A stretch of 64,000 nt of DNA from Monoplex corrugatus (GCA_030674185.1 CM060312.1:2174393-2238392), one strand, 5' to 3'; shown: positions 47,061-58,319, counted from the stretch's first letter. The notes: generated by a model not told the origin, from the letters alone. Program-made: numbers and translations.

Positions 47061-47261
47061 GGTCTATTCGTATCAAATGCTAATTGTGTACACTAAGCGC
47101 CTACATTTGCTCTAACCGATGTTTTTGTAACCTTAACGCATGGCATGGCATGGCCACTTTTTGTGGAGTTCTCGCTTTTTCCCAAGACGTCGATTTGCCT
47201 CGCTTGTTCCCCAGTTATCACTGTTCATACACAGTGACTTCATATCGGTCATTTTCTCACA
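47061..47261. other. Unique spacer between two satellites
   Basis: About 200 bp of non-repetitive DNA joining the 40-bp and 48-bp arrays. Its right end already contains one diverged 48-bp unit (GAGACATGGAAATTATGCCG). Confidence 0.6.
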
Positions 47262-49290
47262 TTAAACGAGACATGGAAATTATGCCGTTTGTTCCATATT
47301 TTCTTATTTTGTGACACTACACATGGACATTATGCTGTTTGTTCCATATTTTCTCATTTTGTTGACACTAGACATGGACATTATGCTGTTTGTTCCCTAT
47401 TTTCTTATTTTGACACTAGACATGGAAATTATGCTGTTTGTTCCCTATTTCCTTATTTTGACACTAAACATGGAAATTATGCTGTTTGTTCCCTATTTCC
47501 TTATTTTGACACTAGACATGGAAATTATGCTGTTTGTTCCCTATTTCCTTATTTTGATACTAGACATGGAAATTATGCTGTTTGTTCCCTATTTTGATAC
47601 TAGACATGGAAATTATGCTGTTTGTTCCTTATTTCCTTATTTTGACACTAGACATGGAAATTATGCTGTTTGTTCCTTATTTCCATATTTTGACACTAGA
47701 CATGGAAATTATGCCGTTTGTTCCCTATTTCCTTATTTTGACACTAGACATGGAAATTATGCTGTTTGTTCCCTATTTCCTTATTTTGATACTAGACATG
47801 GAAATTATGCTGTTTGTTCCTTATTTTGATACTAGACATGGAAATTATGCTGTTTGTTCCTTATTTTGACACTAGACATGGAAATTATGCTGTTTGTTCC
47901 CTATTTCCTTATTTTGACACTAGACATGGAAATTATTCCGTTTGTTACCTATTTTCTTATTTTGACACTAGACATGGAAATTATGCTGTTTGTTCCCTAT
48001 TTTCTTATTTTGACACTAGACATGGAAATTATGCTGTTTGTTCCCTATTTCCTTATTTTGATACTAGACATGGAAATCATGCCGTTTGTTCCCTATTTTG
48101 ATACTAGACATGGAAATTATGCTGTTTGTTCCTTATTTTGACACTAGACATGGAAATTATGCCGTTTGTTCCCTATTTCCTTATTTTGACACTAGACATG
48201 GAAATTATGCCGTTTACCTATTTTCTTATTTTGACACTAGACATGGAAATTATGCTGTTTGTTCCCTATTTTCTTATTTTGATACTAGACATGGAAATTA
48301 TGCTGTTTGTTCCCTATTTTCTTATTTTGACACTAGACATGGAAATTATGCTGTTTGTTCCCTATTTTCTTATTTTGACACTAGACATGGAAATTATGCT
48401 GTTTGTTCCTTATTTTGATACTAGACATGGAAATTATGCTGTTTGTTCCCTATTTTCTTATTGTGACACTAGACATGGAAATTATGCCGTTTGTTCCCTA
48501 TTTCCTTATTTTGATACTAGACATGGAAATTATGCCGTTTGTTCCCTATTTTCTTATTTTGACACTAGACATGGAAATTATGCTGTTTGTTCCCTATTTT
48601 CTTATTTTGATACTAGACATGGAAATTATGCTTTGTTCCTTATTTCCTTATTTTGATACTAGACATGGAAATTATGCCGTTTGTTCCTTATTTCCTTATT
48701 TTGACACTAGACATGGAAATTATGCTGTTTGTTCCCTATTTTCTTATTTTGACACTAGACATGGAAATTATGCTGTTTGTTCCTTATTTCCTTATTTTGA
48801 CACTAGACATGGAAATTATGCTGTATGTTCCCTATTTCCTTATTTTGACACTAGACATGGAAATTATGCTGTTTGTTCCCTATTTCCTTATTTTGACACT
48901 AGACATGGAAATTATGCTGTTTGTTCCCTATTTCCTTATTTTGATACTAGACATGGAAATTATGCTGTTTGTTCCCTATTTCCTTATTTTGACACTAGAC
49001 ATGGAAATTATGCTGTTTGTTCCCTATTTCCTTATTTGATACTAGACATGGAAATTATGCCGTTTGTTCCCTATTTCCTTATTTTGACACTAGACATGGA
49101 AATTATGCCGTTTGTTCCATATTTTCTTATTTTGACGCTAGACATGGAAATGCCGTTTGTTCCATATTTCCTTATTTTGACGCTAGACATGGAAATTATG
49201 CTGTTTGTTCCTTATTTCCTTATTTTGACGCTAGACATGGAAATTATGCCGTTTGTTCCCTATTTTCTTATTTTGTTGTTTGACATCTGT
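47262..49290. repeat. 48-bp satellite, about 42 units
   Basis: The core is ACTAGACATGGAAATTATGC, then TGTTTGTTCCCTATTTCCTT and ATTTTGAC. Shortened 40-bp units lacking one TTTCCTTA block occur singly (for example near 47,590, 47,820 and 48,100). Biallelic sites are GACACTAG/GATACTAG, GCTG/GCCG and CCCTATTTC/CCATATTTT. The 16-codon period leaves several frames open; the longest reads 333 residues of a MEIMLFVPYFLILTLD-type repeat. No start context or flanking coding sequence supports a protein. Confidence 0.97.
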
Positions 49291-49667
49291 TCTGTCTTAC
49301 GTGTATGTCTGACAAAGGTCAGTTGGTCACAAATTTGTGTTCGTCTTGTCCGTTATACTGAGTACACATTTCCATTCTATTTTCATTTTTTCCCGATTCC
49401 TTAATGTGTATAATGCATATAACATTCGTACAACCTTCACGTGTATATCAGATTCGTACTATCTGATGGTCGTGTAATTTTGAGGCGCAAATTGTAAGAC
49501 CGCTTTATATGTAGCCTCAGCGTATTAACGTAATAACGAGCGTTTTGTGTCAAACGTTGCCTTACTGTCTACAGTATAAGCCACCGATCAAAAAATTTAA
49601 AAAATAAATCCGAGTCACGCACGCATATAGCCTCTCCTTCCCCAACACACACAAACGATTACGAGAA
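49291..49667. other. No recognised feature
   Basis: Unassigned sequence after the 48-bp array. No gene or repeat family is recognised. Confidence 0.5.
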
Positions 49668-49760
49668 CGGGTGACGGAGGAAATTTCTAGCGCAGAATTT
49701 CCAGAAAGTGGGGATACTAGTTATACTGAAAGCGCTCTCGACATCCCCACGGGGGTACAG
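49668..49760 (+). repeat. Family H, 3' terminal piece
   Basis: Holds GGAAATTTCTAGCGCAGAAT, GGGGATACTAGTTATACTGA and CGACATCCCCACGGGGGTAC. This is the H terminus only; the 5' part is absent. Confidence 0.8.
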
Positions 49761-49941
49761 ACAGTAAATGCCATACACGACGTCGATTCATATTCCACTG
49801 CGAATTACAAATTTACTCGCTTATCACATCCCCCACCCAAGCCCAAACACAATACAGACGTATTTAAACCTATTTCAATGAAAAATGATAAAGGACCAAG
49901 ACATCCATGTTGGAACATCTATATACCCAGTAAAAAAAAAT

Positions 49942-50517
49942 GTGACCTCCCACCACCAATTCAGTCTTAACTCGCAGTCAGTCGAACAGCGCTTGGAGCT
50001 GAAAGGGTGACTGAGGGTCTGTCTAGGGTGTTTTTACTTTTTCTCAAAATTGATTTCTGTGGACTATAATCTATCCCCCACAAAATTTTTTTTCCTTGAA
50101 AAAATAATTTGAAATGATATTTTAATGCACTGATCGCAGCAGGAAGTGCAATTTCTTACCAAAAGTACCTATTTTTGTCCTTTATTGCGAACCGTAACCT
50201 GTACCGAACCTTACATGTAATACACTGACAGAAAGCTCTTTGGTCACCTTTCAGATAACGACAGCTAAAATTAGAAACAAACCAGGTCAAAGCCACCAAA
50301 TGAATTTAAGGAAAATGTGTAGGAGAGAACATAAAAACTTTAGAGGCCGTTTTCTCAAAATGGCCGTCATACAACTTAAATGATTTTAAACATAACTTCA
50401 TTTTTTTAGTACAAGCTTTATTCAGGTACCAAAATAATCAGCAGAATATACTTTCCAGTGATATGTATCTCAATACCCAAAATGCTAGTTAAGAGTGATT
50501 TCGTGCTGGGAGGTCAC
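49942..50517. mobile_element. TIR element X, intact copy X2
   Basis: A 576-bp element. Its left end GTGACCTCCCACCACCAATT continues CAGTCTTAACT. The right end is the complement of GTGACCTCCCAGCACGAAAT, continuing CACTCTTAACT. The terminal inverted repeat is about 30 bp with a few mismatches. AAAT flanks both ends (49938-49941 and 50518-50521), the same sequence as ATTT around copy 1 in the opposite orientation. The interior is AT-rich with no ORF. Confidence 0.87.
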
Positions 50518-50791
50518 AAATGGTTACGCCCACATGTCTAGTTGTAAATTTCCGTTAGGCAAGACACCTTAGACATGGAAAAGATCTATACACAGTTGGT
50601 CCATCTTTTCTGAAACCATTTCTGTCCCTTTCTCTCAAAACCTCAATACATGCTACCTTTGGGAAAGGTATCCCAAATTACAAACGCAAAATCAGTTGAC
50701 TAAATATGAACATGGTACAAAAGCGAATAATAGAACAGCTAAAATAACACCACCACTGATAATTCTATTAGTGCCGATTTTTGGTACCTTA
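50518..50791. other. No recognised feature
   Basis: Unassigned DNA between X2 and the H fragment. Confidence 0.5.
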
Positions 50792-50850
50792 CTTTATTGT
50801 TTAAAGCCCAACCGACTGCGCAGAGCCCCCGGCAACCCAACAGGGGATAT
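50792..50850 (+). repeat. Family H deletion derivative: both ends fused
   Basis: TTATTGTTTAAAGCCCAACC then GACTGCGCAGAGCC passes directly into CCCGGCAACCCAACAGGGG. The roughly 450-bp interior of H is missing. AGAGCC is present at both deletion edges in full copies. Confidence 0.82.
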
Positions 50851-51229
50851 GTCCAGGTAATACGTGCAAACACTAAAGTATATAAAAAGAAAACATAACA
50901 GCCCTGGGATGCAAAACTTGCTCAGTGCTGTCAACCTTTACTCTCTTGTAATAATAAAATGTCCAATTAATACGTGCAAACACTGAAGTACACACACACA
51001 CACACTGGGATGTAAACTTGTTGTCCAACGCTCTGTCAACCGTCAACACTAACTCTAACACACAACACACACACACACACAAAACAGCCAAACATACACA
51101 CGAATCAAGCAGGCACGAGTTCTGGTCCACAAACATTCTGGTTTTGTCATCCTGGTTGTAGTACCACGAATTCCTGTTCTCGTGATCCAAACTCTTATAA
51201 TTAAGTCTAGGGAACTAGATCTACCTATG
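50851..51229. other. Spacer with two short CA-rich tracts
   Basis: ATAATAAAATGTCCAATTAA-type text is partly duplicated (AATACGTGCAAACACTnAAGTA at about 50860 and 50970), along with short (CA)n runs. No gene is recognised. Confidence 0.55.
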
Positions 51230-52320
51230 CATGTGCCTTTCCCCGGAGTTGTCGTTTGCTGGATTCCTTGGAGTCGCCGTTTTCTTAAGTCACTCGGTGC
51301 ACATTTCCCTGGAGTTGCTGTAAACATTTCCCTGGGGTCGCTGTAATCAACAATTCCCTGGAGTCGCTGTAATCAACATTTCCCCGATTGTGCTGTAGTT
51401 GCCGTATCCTGTTGCCGTAGTTGCCATCGCCCCGAGTTATCGTTTTCCTGAGTCGTCGCAGGCTTCCATTCACCTGGAGTCGTCGTCTTCCATTTCCCTG
51501 GAGTCGTCAGTCTTCCATTTCCCTGGAGTTGTCATAGTCTTCCATTTCCCTGGAGTCGTCATAGTCTTCCATTTCCCTGGAGTCGTCAGTCTTCCATTTC
51601 CCTGGAGTCGTCATAGTCTGCCATTTCCCTGGAGTCGTCGCAGTCTGCCATTTCCCTGGAGTCGTCGCAGTCTGCCATTTCCCTGGAGTCGTCGCAGTCT
51701 GCCATTTCCCTGGAGTCGTCGCAGTCTGCATTTCCCTGGAGTCGTCGCAGTCTGCCATTTCCCTGGAGTCGTCGTAGTCTTCCATTTCCTGGAGTCGTCG
51801 TAGTTTTCCATTTCCCTGGAGTCGTCGCAGTCTGCCATTTCCCTGGAGTCATCGTAGTCGCCATTTCCTGGAGTCATCGAAGTCGCCATTTCCCTGGAGT
51901 CATCATTTTCCTGGAGTCGTCATAGTCGCCATTTTCCTGGTGTCATTTTCCTGGAGTCACTGTAGCCATTTTCCTGGAGCCGCCATTTTCCTGGCGTCGT
52001 CGTAGTCGCCATTTTCGTGGAGTCGTCGTAGTCACCATTTTCGTGGAGTCTCCTTTTTCCTCAATCCGCCATTTTCCTGACGTCGTCATAGTCGCCATTT
52101 TCGTGGAGTCGTCTAGTTGCCATTTTCCTGGAGTCTCCATTTTCCTCAATCCACCATTTTCCTGGAGTCGTAGTCGCCGTTAACCTGAGTCATAGTCACC
52201 TTAACCTGGAGTCGTGGTAGTCGCCATTTTCCTGGAGTCGTCATATCGCCGTTTACCTAGAGTCGTAGTCGTTCACCCACAGTCGCCGCCATTTCCCCAG
52301 AGTCGCCATTTCCCTGCAGT
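51230..52320. repeat. 27-bp minisatellite (CATTTCCCTGGAGTCGTCGCAGTCTGC)-like
   Basis: About 37 diverged units built on CCTGGAGTCGTCGTAGTCGC and CATTTC. The central block (51480-51850) is the most regular, and the edges (51230-51470 and 51880-52320) are increasingly diverged with 18-24 bp short units. The 27-bp period leaves frames open on both strands, and those translations are not genes. Confidence 0.93.
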
Positions 52321-52589
52321 ACATGTACAAATAGTTTGTGGGCTGCACCTTTCATTAGCACTTTAATAATTCAGGGGCCCTTTACGTGCACAGCTAATTT
52401 TAAACCCAACCATTACGACTAATCAGTTTTCGAGGTGTGAATGCTTAATGATTTTACGTTTGCATAAGCATTATATATAAAAGCCACGATGGCCGACATA
52501 GTTTACAGGATCTTTAGCATTATATTTAAGGATGAACATATTTGCTTTACATGTGTCTGCCTGTTCTCTTTTATAAAGCACTTGTTCAT

Positions 52590-52800
52590 CTGTTTTGATC
52601 ATAACGTTAGTTGACCCTCAGGACCTGGCCAGCTCATGGGTTTGTGTGAGGCTTAAGACTTGTGCCGTGATCATTTTGGATCTTCATCACATGGCACCTG
52701 TGACGTTAGTGCATGTGAAATTCATTCCGAGCACGAAGACGTCATCTTGAGAACTTGGAATTAGAATTTGGATCTATGACTATAGAATATATGTACTTTT
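52590..52800 (+). repeat. Interspersed family G, copy 3
   Basis: Contains CAGGACCTGGCCAGCTCATG, GAGGCTTAAGACTTGTGCC, GGCACCTGTGACGTTAGTGC and GAAGACGTCATCTTGAGAAC. Positions 52321-52589 before it are unassigned. Confidence 0.78.
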
Positions 52801-52845
52801 TTACCCTACTGTTGGGATTTTCAATCTTTTACTGTTATTTTTTCT

Positions 52846-53325
52846 TTAGCGCCCAGCCGACTGCGTAGAGCCATATCAGGGCTATAACCCATTTCAAAAC
52901 GTACTTCAACAAGGGGGTTAAAGTACACATAATGCATTCGCGCACACAATGCAAGGATTATGCCCCTGGAATCGACCATTCCAATTTATCGCACAGGGGA
53001 TATGGAAAACATACCTTAACACACACTGAACATTACTGATGGCACTTAAACATAAAAACGGCCCTACATTACCTAAATTGCTTTTGCATATCGCATTTCC
53101 CTACAGTCAAAAACCCACTTTATATATGTACACAATTATCAATCCTTACAGAAAGTACCTAAGACTTTTAACATATACAGGTGAATGGACCAAAGGCAGA
53201 AATTAAAGAAATGAAAAAGGAAAGGAACAAGAGCGACAAAAGATGAAAATTTTAAGCACATAATTTCCAGAAGGTGGGGATTTAATATACTGAAAGAGCC
53301 CCTGGTATCTCCACAGGGCCGTTGT
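52846..53325 (+). repeat. Family H, near-full copy
   Basis: Runs from GCCCAGCCGACTGCGTAGAG through AATGCATTCGCGCACACAAT and TTATCGCACAGGGGATAT to TTCCAGAAGGTGGGGATTTA. The terminus is CCCCTGGTATCTCCACAGGG, so the final CCCCC/GGGGG hairpin is eroded. Confidence 0.85.
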
Positions 53326-54924
53326 TAAGGGCTGACGTGTACTTGCTTTACATATGTAACTGGGAAACGCCTAACCAACTAGCACAGAGAAATCAGTGTT
53401 TTATTACAATGTTCCCTTTGTCACCGTGTTACGGTTCATCTCCGTTCATCATTGTGACAGTTAATCCGTTTCACCCCTCCCTCGGTTGTGGTGCCTTCTT
53501 GTATATTTGCGTGTTGTTGTTTTTTTAATATAAATGGTGTAGGTGTAGAGAAGATAGGACCATCTGTAAACATCCAATGGGACCCAATGATACTATCCTT
53601 TAATACACGTTTTTAATTTAAGGGGCATATTCGATCATACAAATGATTTCGGTACTAGCAGGTCTGCCATTAAACCGAACACTACACTCGTTACCATTTA
53701 CACCTGCAATATTTCACACAATACATACAATATTTACATTTTAACACAACTACGGTATTTGCCTTTTCAACACCTACTGGTATGTCACGTTTTACAAACT
53801 TATCTGGGCAAGCCTACAGCTTCAGTGTAATCATCTGAACCACTTACCTGTCTCAAAATTCAGGTGTCTCGAAGACATGCAACCGACATGACATGACGGC
53901 GTCCTTTATGTGACGTCGTCCTGATGTCATGACGTCGTCCTCGACGACGAACCAGACGTGGTCCCTGGTGATGTGATCCTTGATGACGTGGATCTCAGTG
54001 TGGTCCTTGGTGTGGTTCTAGTTACCTGAAGATGTTCTCTTCAAAAGTGTTCCACCATGTCTTTTGCTCCGAACCGTAGTTCTTGTTCTAGAAGGCTGAA
54101 ATGTCCCGACACTTGTAGACTTAAGATCCATACTCTTATCCTTGCCTCGATAACGAAACATCGACGTCCTCGATGGTCGTTCAGATTGGTTCAGTTCAGG
54201 ACTACAATAATGTTGGGGGGGGGGGTTTCTTGGGGGGGGGGGTAGTAGCGTCGTGTCCAAGTCTGTATACAGAGTGAGGCAACACTGCTGGTAGACACCG
54301 AGATGGGGCAGTGGGTGTAGTCTGGACAGGATGATGAACATGGGATGGGACTGTACAAGATCAGTGGGGCTGGATGTGAAAAGGGGGGCGGGGGGCGGGG
54401 GGGGGCGGGGGAGCGGCAAGTTAGGCTCAGACAGGATCAAGTGAGGGCGAGGTGGGTCAGGACGGAGGATGGACTGGGGAGTGGGGATCCAGCTTCAGAT
54501 ATTCCATAAGTCCCAGTCTGTTTTTCCCCGACTGTTTTGCGTCCTGTACTGCTACAGTCTTTGGAGACAGGGAGATGCTTGGTCTGCCGATCTTTTTGTT
54601 TGCTGTGGCGTTTTCGTCGTCTTTCTGGTGACTTGGGGGTCGCGAGGATTTAAGGGAGGGGCTGAGTGGGCTGGAAGGACAAGACTTCAGTAAAGAAACA
54701 GATGAATAGAAGGGATGAACGAAAAGAAAAAGAAACTCATTTTACTGTTCTGAATACTGGAGCGACTTACTAATCTAACACAAAAACGCATGAAAAAAAA
54801 CTCCGCATTACAACTATCAGGAAAACAGGGTCACCATCATGTCACCACCATGAAAAGACAGATGGACTGGGCACATCATTCCAAGAGAGCAGGCTACCAT
54901 CCAGATTTGGTTCTTATACGTTTC
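53326..54924. other. Unassigned region with G-runs and a TGACGTCGTCC cluster
   Basis: I see no gene I can support. GACGTCGTCC-type repeats lie at about 53895-53950. Two G-run clusters lie at about 54214-54242 and 54379-54412. Frames such as 54018-54440 (minus, Pro-rich) exist only because of these runs. Confidence 0.55.
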
Positions 54925-55325
54925 ATATTGCTTACAGCCCAGCCGACTGCTCGAGTATCACCCAAATTGCCTTTCTCTGAACACCAGTAGGAAAGAACAC
55001 CTGGTGACCAACAACAGACCCTACCTTAAGGCCCTTAAACACGCACTGTGTAGCTGGTCCACAACAGATATTTAGAAACTGCCGCTGCCTCATATGCCAA
55101 CGGGATAATAGTAAGGATGGTCCATCTGACGAATCGACTAAAGAAAAAGGGACATAATCTACATATAAAAACTGAAGATAATCTGATGTAAAATAGCACG
55201 AGAAAACGAAACGAAGACCATTAGAAGCACCGACCATCCACCTCAGAGAATAATACTTTCGAAACAAAGCAGTTACAGCTCAGTTTAAAAAGCCCAGCCG
55301 ACTGCATTGAGACATACCAGGGCAA
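54925..55325 (+). repeat. Two H-start fragments
   Basis: TTGCTTACAGCCCAGCCGAC at about 54,930 and AAAAGCCCAGCCGACTGCAT at about 55,285 match the H 5' end. What follows does not continue as H. Sequence between them is unassigned. Confidence 0.65.
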
Positions 55326-56842
55326 GGAATAGAATCAGAGAAATAGATGAACAGCGTCGATTTGTGGAAGGGAAAGGAACTATTAATGCCATATACACCC
55401 TAAGAACTATCAGAGAGGTCAATCGAGGTGAACAAGGATTTATATTTATGTTTTGATTATACCAAAGCTTTCGATCGGGTAAGACGTGAACAATTAACTA
55501 GAAAGACTCAATATTGATGGAAAAGATCTACGAATAATCAGATATGTATTGGGAACAGCAGCAATGAAAATAAAAATAGATATAAGCTCTTTCCAAAACA
55601 CCAAAAGAGTCAGACAGGGTTGTTTTCAGAGCCTGGAATTGTTAAGAAAAAAAAAAAGAGGAAACTTCTAGGGGGTCTGGGGGCATGTTCCCCCGGAAAA
55701 AAATTTTTAAATCAAGACTAAAATCTGTGCATTCTGAGGCATTCTGGAGACAAATTTAAAGGCATCTAACACACTGAAAATCACAATGAATATCAGTCAA
55801 AAGAGTATTTAATAAACATTGGGCACAAGATCAGGATCCATCATACACAGCAGATCGTTTCAGTCTGTTCATACACAGACATATTCATCAAAACTAGCTA
55901 GAAGGCTTATCCAAATCAGATTTTTTTTTAACGCGAAAAATTTTTTTTTTTTGCTCGATTTTCGATTTTGATTTCCGCGACGAATTCCAGGCTCTGGTTT
56001 TGTCACCAGATCTGTTTTCACTTTACAGCAAAAACATGAGAAACCTAAGGAAGACCCTGGATTAAATGTTGGAGGAAAAATTATATACATTCGATACGCA
56101 GATGACACCGTGCAAATTGCAGAAAGTGAAAGGGGCCTACAAAACCTTGTGAATATACTAGAAATAGAAACCAAAGGTAAAGGGTTGGAACTAAACAGCA
56201 GGAAGACGTCATGGTGATCAGTAAAAAAAAAAAACATGAAATCCCCTCATGCAAAAAAACAGCAAACGGCACAACCTTGAGACATGTTAAGTTTAAATAC
56301 CTGGGAACGATCATTTCACCAAACGACAGATGCACATCAGAAATAGCCAGCAGAATCGGCAAAGCCAAAACAACATTCAAGATGGAACGCATTCTTACCA
56401 ACAAATGCCTATCAATCAGGAAGAGGGTTCTGGACCAATACTGTTGTACGGTTGCGAGGTGTGGACAGTCAACAAGCAAAGCCAGAACAAGATTGAGGCA
56501 GCCGAGATATGGTTTCTAAAAAGGATGTTGAGAGTTCCATGGACAGCAAAGAAAACAAACGAGACAGTCTTGATGGAGGCAGACACAAGTAGATCATTCA
56601 TAAGATTAGGAAAATGCAGGCAACATTCATAGGCCATTTCATGAGGAAAGGGGAATTGGAACACCTGGTTACAACGGGAAAGCTGGAGGGAAGTAGAGCA
56701 CCGGGTAGACCCAGGGAGAAGATACTGGACGGACTTGCATAGTGGCTGAAGACAGGGAGGGTGGAAGAGATGCTTGAGGCAACAAGAGATAGATGGAAGT
56801 CAATCGCCAACGCCATGCGGCAAGGCACCTGATGATGATCTA
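55326..56842 (+). mobile_element. RTE-like LINE remnant R5, RT and C-terminus, interrupted
   Basis: Begins in RT (EQRRFVEGKGTINAIYTLRT, then an IDYTKAFDRV-like motif A with a frame break at about 55,450). Motif B follows (RVRQGC, 55,610), cut by a 370-bp insert at 55,627-55,996. Continuation is SPDLFSLYSKNMR-like, YADDTV at about 56,095-56,112, the thumb (FKYLGTIISPNDRCTSEIAS), the CEVWTVNKQSQNKIEAAEIW block and the basic tail, ending GGCACCTGATGATGATC at 56,842. Several frameshifts are present. Confidence 0.88.
55627..55996. mobile_element. 370-bp non-autonomous TIR element inside R5
   Basis: The ends are perfect 14-bp inverted repeats, CAGAGCCTGGAATT and AATTCCAGGCTCTG. GTTTT is present directly outside both ends (55622-55626 and 55997-56001), consistent with a 5-bp target-site duplication. 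The interior has poly-A/T runs and a GGGGGTCTGGGGGCATGTTC-type hairpin with CCCCC. No ORF is visible. The superfamily is not assigned. Confidence 0.85.
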
Positions 56843-57115
56843 AAGATTTACCCCTGGCGCAGACCACTCCGTCTTATTTATCGCACAGAGGTTTTCAAAA
56901 AACATGAGCACAAATTTAAGCATAACTAAGGACACCAAAACATACGCCAACCACCAATCCCAAGAAAATGCACGCAAGACCCCACCGAACAGCCAAGTGA
57001 ATGGACCAGCAAGCCAGAAAACAGAAATAGAAGCAAAGGAACAAGACAGAAACAGACAAAAAACAAATGTAGAACTGAACTTCCAGAAGAATCTAGGCCA
57101 AAATGTCCAAGTACT
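56843..57115 (+). repeat. Family H, degraded central part
   Basis: TTACCCCTGGCGCAGACCAC, TTATCGCACAGAGG, AAGGACACCAAAACATACGC and AGTGAATGGACCAGCAAGCC-type text match the middle of H. It joins R5's 3' end directly, so R5 may have inserted into this H copy. Confidence 0.65.
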
Positions 57116-57850
57116 CTGAACTAAAATGTAGACATTTATGGAATGGCATGATAACCACAATATCAGTTGGGTTCCATGTTATTGTTTCTATATAAAACTG
57201 TCCTTGTTTAATTTTATCTATTTAAAAATATTACGTAAGCGGTAAGGCATACAGGTTTACGTTGTGTTCCGTTTTTTCTTTTTTCTTATTTCCTAGGGTT
57301 TTCCTTATTTTACGTTATGTTTTGAATTATTTTGTTTGAGGCTTTTTGCTTTCATTATTTTTTTAGTTACTTTTTTGATTCGTTTTCAATTACTTTCAGT
57401 TAGAGTTTGGATTTGGATTTCAATTTGATGTTTCTTCCAACGCGTGATTTCTACACCGGGCATTTTTTTTAAAGTGTGGTTCAGTTTTACTTTTCAATTG
57501 GTTTTGGTATTTGTTTTAAGGCATTTGTTGAATGTTCGCATTAGTTTAAGGGTTTTTTTGTTTTCAGATTACGTTTGGTTTTATTGATTACAGGTTTTAT
57601 TGTTGCTTCAGTTTTGTGTAGTTTTAAAATTTCGCTTCAATGTTTTCTTATTGTTTAAAATCTTTAGATTTCGTTTTATGTTTATAATGTGCAGATTTCG
57701 TTCTATTCTTAAGAATCTTTAGACTGTTTTTTGTTAATGTTTAGATTCGGTTTTAATGTTTAGCTCATTTTAAGGATATTTTGTACTGGAGTTTAGTTCG
57801 TTTGGGCTAGGTTCGGCTTAAGTTTTGTTTCGGTTTAAGTTTAGCTCTGA
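57116..57850. other. T/G-rich, A/C-poor region without recognised feature
   Basis: A strongly T-rich plus strand with many GTTTTAGnTTT and TTTAGATTTCGTTTT motifs, probably an old degenerate simple repeat related to the following array. Confidence 0.55.
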
Positions 57851-58145
57851 GTTTTTGAGTTTAGCTTTTGAGTTTTGAGTTTAGGTTCGAGTTTCAAGAG
57901 TTTCAAGTTCAGGTTCTGGTTTCAATTCAGGTTCGGGTTTCAATTCAGGTTCGGGTTTCAAGTTCGGTTCGGGTTTCAAGTTCAGGTTCGAGTTTCAAGT
58001 TCAGGTTCGGGTTTCAGTTCAGGTTCGGGTTTCAAGTTCAGGTTCGGGTTTCAAGTTCGGTTTGAGTTTCAAGTTCGGTTTGAGTTTCAAATTCAGTTTG
58101 AGTTTCAAATTCAGTTTGAGTTTCAAGTTCAGTTTGAGTTCTGTT
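57850..58145. repeat. 18-19 bp minisatellite (GGTTCGGGTTTCAAGTTCA)n
   Basis: About 16 units alternating GGTTCGGGTTTCAATTCA and GGTTCGGGTTTCAAGTTCA, then GGTTTGAGTTTCAAATTCA at the right end. Phe/Gln-rich open frames here are artefacts. Similar AGTTCTGGCTTAAGTTCAGT text continues with gaps to 58,330 and at 58,590-58,680. Confidence 0.9.
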
Positions 58146-58319
58146 AGTGTTCAAGATTACAAGTTTAGGTTTGGCTTTTAAGTTCATACCCTTAAGTTCA
58201 TTTGTAGCTTCAGTTTTATCTGTTTTGAATTTAGTTCTGGTTTAAGTTTAGTTTTGGTTTAAGTTTACCTCTGGTTTACGTTTGACTAGTTCAAGTTTAG
58301 TTCTGGCTTAAGTTCAGTT

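Noticed and set aside
48403..49404. 333-residue hydrophobic repeat protein (MEIMLFVPYFLILTLD-type)
   Set aside because: The 48-bp satellite is a multiple of three and is open in more than one frame. Membrane-like composition comes from its TTT/TTA-rich text.
51399..51864. Tandem-repeat protein frames on both strands (SLPFPWSRR-type and ATTPGKWQT-type)
   Set aside because: They are products of a 27-bp minisatellite, open on both strands, and decay into diverged units on each side with no coding constraint visible.
54018..54440. 140-residue Pro-rich minus-strand frame
   Set aside because: It depends on G/C homopolymer runs, and nothing in its residues suggests a domain.
55627..55996. Short hAT-type element
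   Set aside because: The CAG start is suggestive, but the flanking duplication reads as 5 bp, not 8, so I did not assign the superfamily.
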